From positions 28,829,501 through 28,893,500 of the forward strand of contig CM038043.1 in assembly GCA_021397845.1 (NCBI GenBank): DNA of 64,000 bases. The letters run 5' to 3'. Position numbers and translations under genes: made by a program. The first letter of the stretch is position 1. Every line of letters begins with the position of its first letter. Below are positions 54,507 to 63,811 of this stretch, piece after piece. The notes beneath the pieces were generated by a model. That model saw only the letters and a program-made list of their open reading frames with translations. It had not been told where the DNA came from and did no database searches. This stretch comes from Areca catechu. Its lineage: Eukaryota > Streptophyta > Magnoliopsida > Arecales > Arecaceae.

Positions 54507-56048
54507 CCTTGCCCGAAGAATTAAGGTTTTTGGTTTGTAATAAGAGTTGACTAGAGTCTACATTACCTGCATTTTATTTTGTTGAGTCATGTTGACTCAG
54601 TAGTGGACTAGGGTTTCAAAATGGGATGTTACACTTTCTTCCAAGACCAGGCAAGTGAACACCACACTCCCAGCCACACTCCCAGTCCAAGGGGCGCCAT
54701 ATCCACATCCAGCAGCCTTTGGTCCCCACTCCACAGATGGCAACTTCCTTCTTTCATGCACCAGATAAAGAGAAGTCCACCAAGAGAGCACAAATCAAGG
54801 GGGCGGCCAAGACTTTCCCAAGTAATTCCAAGCAAAGAAGGGAAGAAGTTTTTCTTGGAAGAGAATATCAAGGGGCGCCCATTACCTGCCGAAAACACCT
54901 AAAACAAAGATGGGAAGGGCCTTGACTTAGGGAGGAAGAAAAGGAGGAGTCCAAAAGAGTTCATCCAGGGAAGGAAGAAAATTTTCTTGAAAAATCCAAG
55001 CAAGGTGGCGCCATCTACCTGCCATTTATAACCCAAATCCTAATTTTTGGTATTTTGGCCAACCATATGTAAGGGATTTGCCCTAATTTGGAGATCCCCT
55101 CCTTTAGTCCCACATGGGAAAATATGAAACCCTTCTCCCTTGTAAAGCATTATAAATTAAACCCTCTTGTAAGTTGAAAGGGATATCTATGAATGAAGAA
55201 AAATTATTTTTGCTATTCTCTTGTGTTGAGTAACCTAGGTTTTTCTTCTTCCGCACTATTCTAAGTGTTGAGCTCCGTGAGGGGGTAATCCAGGTTCCAT
55301 TGGAGCCTTGAGGAGGTGAGAGATCTCCATCTTTATCCAAAACCCTAGGTTAGCCACTTAAAAATCCAAAACCCTAGCCGCCCTTCATTATTTTCAATCC
55401 ATCGAACCCTAGCTCCTTCCATCTCCCACGGCCTCTCTCTCTACAAGTCCAGGCCGTCCACCTTCATCCAGATCCAGTCCGGCTACTTCAGATCCAGAGC
55501 AAGTTCCAAGGAAAATCACATCAGCTTCCAGGAGAATCCAGTTTTCAGCAATTTCAATCTTCAAGTTCATCAACCTGGTAAATTTTTCCCTTGACTCTCT
55601 GATTCCATCAATTGTTTTTCTTCTCTTCCAGATCTTGAGTTCAGGAGAAGCCAACCCGCCAAAGGACCAGTATTGGAGGATCCATTGCGAAGATATCTGA
55701 ATCCGAGGATCCAACAATCTGCTCGGGAGAGTTCTTCCACCAAAATCTGTGAAGATCATTGTCTGGTTAGGTAAACCATCTCTTCTCTTTATTTCTGTTC
55801 TGTTGAAAGTTCGGAGCGAAACCCTAGGTCTGGGAGTTTCTCAACCCCCAGCGATCCGTTGCTTCTGAACTACTCTGATAATTTAGTTTCCTTAAAATTG
55901 TGCTTTCAATTATCATATTAATATCTTTCAATGTTAGGTTAACTTTTCTTTGATTTGAAGCCAACTTCTACAAACATATAAAAACAACAAAAAAATTAGT
56001 TAATCTTAATTTACTTCCGCATCGCATCCCTTTATTTGTTCTGCATCA
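54449..56048 (+). repeat. 3' LTR of element D
   Basis: 1600 bp, TGGTGTGGGCACC...GTTCTGCATCA, TATAAATT at 55151-55158. Followed by GAGGT. Confidence 0.95.
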
Positions 56049-56053
56049 GAGGT

Positions 56054-56634
56054 GATACAAGTCCTCTCGAGAAATCCACGAATCGTCTAACTCTGGCCGG
56101 CCTTGCCATCAGACCAGGAAGCATTGATAGTCACGGCCCCGGGTCATGATGGCTTGATCGTCCAGGATACGCTCTATCCGTTCTCCTCTCTCAGGCCAAT
56201 TTGTTAGTAGTCACTCTGGGTTAGGATCACTCACAATGAAAAGGAACAGGTCCAAAAGCCTCACTAGGTATCACTGCCGGTTCTCTGTACTCAACCAGGT
56301 TTATAATATTGAAGGTAGAACGAATGCCCAAATCCGAAGGCAATTCTAACACATAGGCATTTGATCTAACCTTCTTTAACACTTTAAAAGGTCCGGCTCT
56401 GCGAGCATGAAGCTTCTTTTAGGCCTATGCCTAACCAAGATAGAATCCACTACATCAAATTCTTTGATCCATCTTCAGGAATTAGCCAGTTTGTTTAAAA
56501 TTAGTGTAGGTGGTGAACATGCTGGGCACATGCAGACTCCTAACAAATGATTCAAAGGACTCATACTAACACCTAACAGACTTGACTATGCATTCTTATA
56601 GAAGGAAATTTTATTGAACTCTTTGGATCTAAAC
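56054..56634 (-). pseudogene. Integrase C-terminal remnant of element C
   Basis: Minus strand, near 56450 down to 56060: RHRPKRSFMLAEPDLL, ILDDQAIMTRGRDYQCFLV then WQGRPESDDSWI and the following helix, a chromodomain with one TAG but retained aromatic and Trp positions. D is inserted a few codons further on. Frames change several times, including near 56330. The part 56430-56634 is the spacer interval, without clear coding. Confidence 0.7.
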
Positions 56635-57291
56635 CTAACAGATTATAGGTTCCCTAGGTTTGATCCTAGCTTGACATGCACATGAAAATTTACAGTGAAC
56701 TCCTAGCAAATTCCAAAGAGTATGCCAGAAGTAAGATGCAAACCTAACATGCATGATGAATGCATGCAGTATGCTAATCTCAGTTAAATGCAATCTAATA
56801 ATCCTAGAAATGCTGGAGGTGTCAGGAAAGGGCAAACAATAAGAAGTGGGTTCAGAAGTAGTTTGGTAGGGTAGGGAAAAAGGTTCAAGGTTAGTAGGAT
56901 AAAGTTCGATAAAAGAAGGCATGTCAGGGACTAATCCTAGACTAATGAGGCTAACCTTACGGGGTTGCGGTATATCTATGGGGTTTGCATAATGGAAGGA
57001 TGGGTTACTAATCTCAGGGAAGAGGTCCTTAATGGGAACTATAGGAGGAGGCTCATCCTGAGGTTACTGATTCAAAGAGATCAAGTCCTTAATAAATTCT
57101 TCTGGTTCTTGTATTTTAGGACTAGACTCTGTAATTTGGCTCTCCTTTATGGTTTCCTCAGGTAAGGCTCTAATAGTAGTACCTAGGTTCTCTTCCTCTA
57201 TTTGTTCTTCCACTATAGCTTTAGGTTGGATGTGGTCAAGGTGAACTAGCTCTGGGTTGGTTTCTACCTGGGTATCTACTAGGTCAACTAA
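56635..57291 (-). pseudogene. PFFHY module and hydrophobic tail of element C gag-like frame
   Basis: Continues the C gag-like protein after a stop at 57290-57292. Acidic remainder, DEPPPIVPIKDLFPEISNPS then FHYANPIDIPQPRKVSLISL (56929-57065), and a hydrophobic Cys/His-bearing tail (RLHLTEISILHAFIMHVRFA then SYFWHTLWNLL, ending at the stop at 56635). The tail is the best preserved copy in the window. A membrane-associated segment is possible but not shown. Confidence 0.6.
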
Positions 57292-58548
57292 TTATAGGTC
57301 TACTAAAGGTGTCTCCTCTTCTCCCTCATACTCATCCACTAGGCTCGCATCAGCTTCATATATTTTCGCGTTAATGTAAGCCTTGTCAATCTCAGGAATG
57401 GTTGGAGAAGGTCGGCTAGCGAGAAATTGGTTAGGTTCTGGTCTCTGATTATGGGTACTACTCTTAGTAGGTTCAGGTTGCCTAAGGGGTAGTGGCTCAC
57501 TACCGGGCTCATATTTAGGGATACTAATCCTATGGGGTTCAAGTTGACTAGGGGAAGCATGACTAGTACTAGGCTGATACTTAGGGGTTATGGGTTCTCT
57601 AGGCTCATAGGACAAGGGTGCAGATCTATGGGTCATGGGATTATAGGATCTGGGGTCATAGGATTTTGGGTCAGCTCTATGATCAGGTTCTAAGGATGGA
57701 TCATGGTATGGGGTCCTCCTAAGGTTGGGCTCTCTATATGGGTCAGGATATTGGGTCCTCCTAGGGTTGGACTCCCTATATGGGTCAGAATACTGGGTTC
57801 TCCTAGGGTTGGACTCCCTATATGGGTCAGAATATTGGGTTCTCCTATGGTTGGACTCCCTATATGGGTCAGAATATTGGGTGTTGGGTCTACTAGGCTC
57901 ATAGGGTGTGGGTGCATAGGATCTATGATCATGGGATCTAGAGTCATAGGATCTAGGTTCATAGGTTATGGATTCATAGGTTTTAGGTTCATAGGATTTG
58001 GAGTCATACGATCTATAGGTTGTGGGTATACTAGGCTTATAGGGAGAGGGTAAATAGGATCTATCTTCCTGGTCTATAAAATCCTGATTGGGTCTTCTAG
58101 GACTAACCTTAGGGATTGGGTCATGACGATGGGCTCTCCTAGGTTCAGCCTCAAGGTATGGATCAGGGTTTGGGGTCCTCCTAGGTTGAGGATTGTAGTA
58201 CGGGTCAGGATAAGGGGCTCTCCTAGGTTCGACCTCATGGTATAGATCAGGGTTTGGGATCCTCCTAGGTTGAGGGGAATCTGGATCTGGCTCAGACTGT
58301 GACCCATGGGTTTTTCTTGGGGTCCCTACCCAGACTTTTAATAGATCAAACCTATTGGCAAGATGGTCAATTCTATCATTGGTTTGAATACTAGATTGAG
58401 TTAACTGGGTCATTTGGGTAGCCATCTGTGCCATTTGATCAGCTAGGGCTTTCATTTGGGCTTGCAAATTTTCCATGGGTTCAGACATTTGTGAAGGAGG
58501 TGGGTGATATGAAACTCCTGAACTAGTGCTCATGCAAGACTCGATCAA
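57292..58548 (-). CDS. Gag-like protein of element C (repeat-rich)
   Basis: 418 codons open; by comparison with D the likely start is the inner ATG at 58533 (MSTSSGVSYHPP). A coiled-coil-like N-terminus (MENLQAQMKALADQMAQMAT) is followed by Arg-Arg-Pro-Asp-Pro repeats (PRRTPNPDPYLEAEPRRA), Tyr-rich repeats (YRSYDSKSYEPKTYES), then about five tandem 14-residue units (TQYSDPYRESNPRR; DNA 57681-57883, 42-bp period), a Pro-rich part and the acidic part (AKIYEADASLVDEYEGEEE). No capsid or knuckle. It would be a strange Gag: RNA binding could come from the Arg repeats, but that is inference. Stop at 57290-57292. Confidence 0.72.
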   Translation of the reverse strand: MIESCMSTSSGVSYHPPPSQMSEPMENLQAQMKALADQMAQMATQMTQLTQSSIQTNDRIDHLANRFDLLKVWVGTPRKTHGSQSEPDPDSPQPRRIPNPDLYHEVEPRRAPYPDPYYNPQPRRTPNPDPYLEAEPRRAHRHDPIPKVSPRRPNQDFIDQEDRSYLPSPYKPSIPTTYRSYDSKSYEPKTYESITYEPRSYDSRSHDHRSYAPTPYEPSRPNTQYSDPYRESNHRRTQYSDPYRESNPRRTQYSDPYRESNPRRTQYPDPYREPNLRRTPYHDPSLEPDHRADPKSYDPRSYNPMTHRSAPLSYEPREPITPKYQPSTSHASPSQLEPHRISIPKYEPGSEPLPLRQPEPTKSSTHNQRPEPNQFLASRPSPTIPEIDKAYINAKIYEADASLVDEYEGEEETPLVDL

Positions 58549-59402
58549 ACCAACTATAGTTGACTAGACCTAGAGTCCAAAACTGGATGCTCAATCAGGG
58601 TGGCAAACTAGCCTATAGTAACCCTATACTCAGCCAGGCAAGTGTAAGGGGAGTGTTAAGTCCCTGATTGCCAATCCTAGACACCAATCAGAGATTGGCC
58701 AGGTAGGCAGACCAGCACACAAGCCCTTCAGGATTGAATCCCTAAACCACCGTTCTAGACACTGAGCACAAAGCACACACGGGTTAGCTTAACACAATGA
58801 TCTGACACATAGTCCATACCCGACCAGTTGGTGTCCCTAGCCCACTAGGGCAAATTAAGTCTAGTTAATTTTAGGTTAAGGCTTGGGACTGAATGCAAGG
58901 GGTATGTTTTTGGGCTAAGGAGAGGTGATCAAATCCTCCCCCCAGCTGATATAGCACGAGTGCCCTTAAAAGTAGATTATGCAATGATGGCAGGCAGATG
59001 ATGATGCAAATTAGGGTTTAGATATTTTTTTTTTTGGTATTTTTGGAGAATATGTAATTTTTTTTTTATTTTGGTATTTTCTTAAATAGAAGAAAACATG
59101 CAAATTATGGCCTAATATGCAGGAAATATACTAAAATTAAAAGATATGCAAAAATGCTAAACAAAACCCTAAAACTTCCAACTTGTCTTACTGAAAAAAA
59201 TAGAGCCGAAAATTTATAGGCTGTATTTCGGCTTGAAGAAAATTCACAGGCCATAATAAAATCTGAAAAAATTCTTAAAATTACTGTAAATTATGATAAA
59301 TCAAGTAAAATAAATTTTAAAATTCTTGGTTTTTTTATCAGGGAGAAATAATTAAAATAACAGAGCATATACAGACTAAAAAATTATAGAAAACAAGCCC
59401 TA
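58549..59402 (-). other. Leader of element C
   Basis: Minus-strand leader. 58549-58960 matches the D leader closely, including the TGATTGG and CAATCAG inverted repeats. 59000-59400 is AT-rich with long T runs. No coding seen. Confidence 0.6.
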
Positions 59403-59420
59403 ATCTAAGCTCTGATACCA
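59403..59420 (-). other. Primer binding site, element C
   Basis: Minus strand TGGTATCAGAGC, a perfect first 12 bases for initiator tRNA-Met, two bases after the 5' LTR. Confidence 0.9.
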
Positions 59421-59422
59421 AA

Positions 59423-60785
59423 TGATGGGGGACTAATATGCATGAAACTCATTTTGTATATTTTATTTGTGGGGTTAGGTGATTAATTCCCGAGTTTCAG
59501 ATCAAAATTAGTTGTAGAAAATTTTGTATGAATTTTTGAAGCCAAGCATGCATATTAGAACCTAGAAAAGTACTAAAGAAGGATCGCCGGGACTGAGAAG
59601 CCTCGGTTAGGGAAAGTTCTCCTACAATATAAAGACTGGAGGTAGAGGGGGTGTACCTGACAATGTCTGAAGTATCCGGTGAAGATCGCAGCGAAGGGAT
59701 CTTTCGTTCCTCGATGGATGCGGCCTAGAAAATCGAGCCAAAGACCCGCGGATACCCGGCTTTCTGCTCGGTGGTCCGATTGAGGCGTGGCTGGAGTCGT
59801 TGGATTCGTAGAAACTCGGGGACCTGCAAACGACCTGTCAGGGGTTAGAAAACTCAAAGGAGATCAAGAAAACAAAGGAAAATAGCAAAGGGAAGAAAGT
59901 TTTGGAGGGGCTGGAAGGATGGTTGGCGGCAGGAAGATGATTGCAAACACCGGGAAGAAGAACTCTCAAACCCCTTTATGCACACAGCAGGGTAATCACT
60001 CAAAACAATATAAGAACTTAAGGTTTATTTCATATCAAAATCTCTCCCTTCATACAAGAGGCTAGGGTCCTTTAAATAGGCCCTTAACCTTGGGCTCCAA
60101 GTAAGGGTACATTAGTCTTTACATAAGAATCCTTTTCCCTCTCAAACCCTAGCTAGAAAATAAGGAAACATTAGGTAGAAAAATCCCTAAAAATTCTCTT
60201 GACTTGGACAACACTCCAAGGATGCCTAGGGGGGCGTGTTGGGCTTCTAAGAGCAGCAAGGGGCCGGCCCAAAGGGGCCCGGGTGCATGGGTTTGGGCCT
60301 CTGGAAGCTGGGGTGGCCTGGTAGCCAGGTAGCAGGAATATTCCCTGGTATCTTGCTTCTTAGGGGCTTGGGCTTGGCACCTGGGCTTGATTTATTTGGA
60401 CTAGGATGCAGATGGACCTCTAAAATCATAGATTCCTTGGTCTATGAATATATTTTGGCATCTGGAAGGAAATCTTGGCATCTGGAGGGCATCTGCAAGG
60501 AATTAGGGTTTCTGATTTTCCTCCTGGGGTTTTCAAATCTTCAAGCTGGGTTGGACTTGGGCTAAACTTCCATGTCTTCAATCTGGTTGGACTTGTTCTT
60601 TACTTGTATGATGTGGTCTTGAGTCTTCAGTATGCTTGTATAGGACTCAAAAAAAATAAAATTAGCTCAACATGAGCTGACTAGCATTGGACTGAACTAG
60701 CTCAACATGAGCTGACTAGTACAGAACTGAAATAACAACTCAAAATACTCAAATAACAACTAAAATGGACTCAGATGAGCTAAGA
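59423..60785 (-). repeat. 5' LTR of element C (outer end missing)
   Basis: Matches 45661-47113 but stops at GATGAGCTAAG; the last 95-100 bp, which hold the TGGTG terminus, are absent. In their place stands a 93-bp copy of the flanking J LTR. TATTTAAA on the minus strand at 60071-60078. Confidence 0.88.
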
Positions 60786-60878
60786 AAACTTTTCATGAAC
60801 TGATCTTCAATTCTCTGCCAGGTACACCCCTTAGACTCCTCTGGTAGTGGTATTGTAGAAGAGCTTGTCCTAACCAGG
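60786..60878. repeat. 93-bp target duplication flanking element C, right copy
   Basis: Second copy of 45568-45660, ending at the same CCAGG, after which LTR J continues. Confidence 0.9.
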
Positions 60879-61057
60879 GCTTCTTGGCCTTGGCGGTCCT
60901 GTTTCTTCACATTTAGGATTTATTTCTGTATACCTATACTTCAGATTTTCTATAGAATTTTCTACTTAATATGTTAACTTGAAATTTGGAATACAAACTT
61001 CTAACTTAATACCTAATCACAAAAAAATAACTAGCATGCATAAATAGTCCCGCATCA
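60879..61057 (+). repeat. 5' LTR of element J, last part
   Basis: Continues 45660 and ends AGTCCCGCATCA at 61057. Together with 44267-45660 the LTR is about 1573 bp. Confidence 0.8.
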
Positions 61058-61059
61058 TT

Positions 61060-61077
61060 TGGTATCAGAGCATGTTT
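61060..61077 (+). other. Primer binding site, element J
   Basis: TGGTATCAGAGC two bases after the LTR end, complementary to initiator tRNA-Met. Confidence 0.88.
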
Positions 61078-62339
61078 TAGGGCTAGTTTTTGCATCCAGT
61101 AATTCCCATACATGGTCTGTTGTTTTTACTGTTTCTGCTTGTAGGTAGATCATAAAATTCTGAATTTTGTTTTGCTAGACTCATTGTAATTGATAGTATT
61201 TTTTAGAATCTTCTCATGATTTATTGCAGCCTATAGTAGTTTTTCACTCCTATTTTATTTCACCCTAGAAACTTCTACATCCCATCTCTGCATTAGGGGT
61301 CTGATTTTTGGTCTATTTTGTTAACATAGATATTTTATTTTTTATTGAAACTTTTATGAAATACTTTATGTTTAATCTTTATAATTATCATAATTTTTAA
61401 TTATTTTTATCAAAACAAACAAAAATAACAATCTTTGCATTTTAAAAACCCTAACAAAAATCTAGAACTTCTACATAGTCTGAAAATCCTAAGTTTTCCA
61501 TCATCATCTGAATTTTTCTTTGTATTAAATTTGGTAGGAATCATCTTCACTATTTGTCCTCTGTTCTAAAATTTTTCTGATTTTTTTCTACACTACAAAC
61601 CAAACCAAATTCTGTATTGAATCAAACCCTAATTTCTATTCTACATTGTTGATCAAACCAAATCTAATCAACTTCCAAACCCTACCATATCCATGCCCAA
61701 ATTTTGTTTGCTAATTTAATCAACTTAAATTTAATTTGCCACCTCATAAAAAATAATTTTTTTTTTTTTTTTTGATTGTTATTAGTTGCATTAGGGCTCA
61801 AAGTGTGTTCATCATCTTATTCAATCAATTTTAAGGACAATTTCCTCTCTCAGATCAGGGTAGGATTTCATTAATTGTCCTGGGCCCAAAACAACCACCC
61901 AGCATCAGAACCCAAGCCTTAACTAAAATCAATTAGCAACCTAATTGCTCTAGAGAGCTTAAGGATACCAACAGGTCGGGTCCGAATTGTGTGGGCCAAC
62001 TAGTCCACCTAATTCCCCAGCTATTACTGAAAATTGGTGTCTAAGGCTAGAGGTCCAGAGACAAACACCCTAAGTGGACTGATGGTTTTTAATTAGGACC
62101 CTGTCACAGGCAAGGGGAGCCTCCCACCACCCCACCTCTTACTTGGCCAGTGAAAGGATTAGCTGTTGAGTTAAGTGTAAGTTGAGTAGACCCATTCAAT
62201 TTTAGCTCTAGGTCTAGTAAGCTATAGTCCATTTTTACTTTGTGTGCTTGATTGCATCCTACCACCTTGTTTGATTGATTGCATGACCACTAGGTCAAGT
62301 GTCCAGTACAACCAGTCTAAGCCCAAACCTAGTTCAACC
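61078..62339 (+). other. Leader of element J
   Basis: 1.26-kb AT-rich leader of the A/E/F type, with shared blocks at 61850-62230 (GTGTGGGCCAACTAGTCCA, GATGGTTTTTAATTAGG). No coding signal. Confidence 0.55.
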
Positions 62340-63811
62340 ATGGAATCCAATCTTGAATCTCTTCTAAAAGCCCTGAATGAATAGATGGTTGCCCAATTAA
62401 CCACCCAGATTAACCAGTCCAACACCCAATCCCAAAACTAGTTTGCTAGATGAACTTCAAGTTCGACCATTCCAATACCCAGATAAATCATAGACTTGAC
62501 CAATTGATCCAATCGACTACCCAAACAACCCATAGGTTTGACCAGGTAGGAGAACAATTAGGAAACCTAGAGAAAACCCCTAAGCCCTATAGTAGATCTA
62601 AGCCTGAGCCTGACCTTAGGATCCATGCTGAGTCGAATCCTAGGAGAACCCCATACTCTGACCCATACCAGGAGCCCAACCCTAGGAAATCCAATCATGA
62701 TTTCATTGATCAGGATAAGAGAGCCACAACCTATAGATCTAAGCCCAAAGCCTATGACTCTAGAACCTTTGCACCCACCTTCTATGAGCCCAATAAACTC
62801 AAGATCCATAGAGCTGAACCCTTGTCTTATGAAACCAAGGAACCCCTAATTCCTAGGTATCAGCTTAGTACCAATCAGGTTTTCCCTAGTCAACCTAAAC
62901 CCTATAGGATTAGTACCCCTAGATATGAGCCTAGTGTTAGTCCATTTCCCTTTTGTCAACCTAAACCCTTTAGGATTAGTGCCCCTAGTCCAAGACCAGA
63001 TCCTAACTAGCCCAACACAAGCCAACCCTAGCCCAGTACCACTACGGCCCGTAGGGAAGATAGAGGCAAATTTGTAAAGGTTTAGAAGAGTTCCAATCCC
63101 ATGAGAGTGTGTTTTAGATGTTGCAAAATAGGCCATTTTGTTAGCCAGTGTCAAGTCTGCACCCTACACCTTGGTAAGTTAGATAAAGATGAGTCTGAAC
63201 CTGCTGTTGAACCCAATGTAAAAGTATATGAGGCTGATCCAAGTCTGGTAGCGGAGTATGAAGATGATGAACCTATTGAAGATTTAGAGGAAGAAACTCC
63301 TGAGCCCATTGATGAATCTCAAGAAGACATTAATGAGTTGAGTCCAGTAGAGATACCTGTAGAAGACCTAGAATTGGTTGACCCAGTAGATACCCAGGTA
63401 AAAGCCAACCCAAAGTTAGTTAACCCTAACCATACCCCGATAGAAGTCAACCCAAAGGTAGTTGACCCAGACCATACCTTGATTAAACCTGTAATGGAAG
63501 ACCCACTAGAGGAAGAGAACTTGGATACTGCTACTAGAGTTCTACATGATGAGACCCTGGAAGAGAATCAAATTATAGAGCCCAGTCCTAAAATCTAGGA
63601 ACCCAAGGAATTTATTGAGGATTTGTCTTGTTCAACCCAGTACCCTCGGGATGAACCCCCTCCTATAGTTCCTATTGAAGAACTCTTTCCTGAGATTAGT
63701 GACCCATTCTTTCATTATACAAACCCTGTAGATATACCTCAACTTCGTAAGGTTAGCCTCATTAGCCTAGGATTTATCCCTGAAACCCCTTCTTGTATTC
63801 TATTTTTTTGA
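62340..63811 (+). pseudogene. Gag-like frame of element J (broken, keeps a zinc knuckle)
   Basis: ATG at 62340 (MESNLESLLKALNE), coiled-coil segment with two TAG stops and a shift, then open from 62450: QINHRLDQLIQSTTQTTHRF, Arg-Arg-Thr-Pro-Tyr units (NPRRTPYSDPYQEPNPRK), Pro/Tyr-rich sequence to a TAG at 63008. A single CCHC knuckle follows (CFRCCKIGHFVSQC, 63110-63151), then a long acidic part (VKVYEADPSLVAEYEDDE and onward) and the PFFHY module (LFPEISDPFFHYTNPVDIPQ, 63673-63732). The capsid domain is missing. J is the only non-autonomous copy here retaining a knuckle. Most stops are TAG where relatives suggest Gln codons. Confidence 0.75.

Larger units (their letters stand above)
47199..56048 (+). 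mobile_element. Near-complete chromovirus D
   Basis: 8850 bp with LTRs of 1603 and 1600 bp, exact target duplication, primer site, gag, protease, RT, RNase H, integrase with chromodomain and polypurine tract. By eye the LTRs differ at about 19 substitutions, mostly transitions, and two small indels, so about 99% identical. It is the youngest and the only pol-bearing member of its family here. RT and chromodomain place it in the chromoviruses; CRM or Galadriel is my best guess. Confidence 0.93.
45661..60785 (-). mobile_element. Non-autonomous gypsy element C (contains D)
   Basis: Minus-strand element like B: 3' LTR 45661-47113, integrase C-terminal remnant, gag-like ORF, leader, primer site, 5' LTR 59423-60785 missing its outer end. 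LTRs roughly 93-94% identical by eye over the first 340 bp. Split by D within the chromodomain region. Inserted in the 5' LTR of J with an unusual right junction. Confidence 0.88.
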
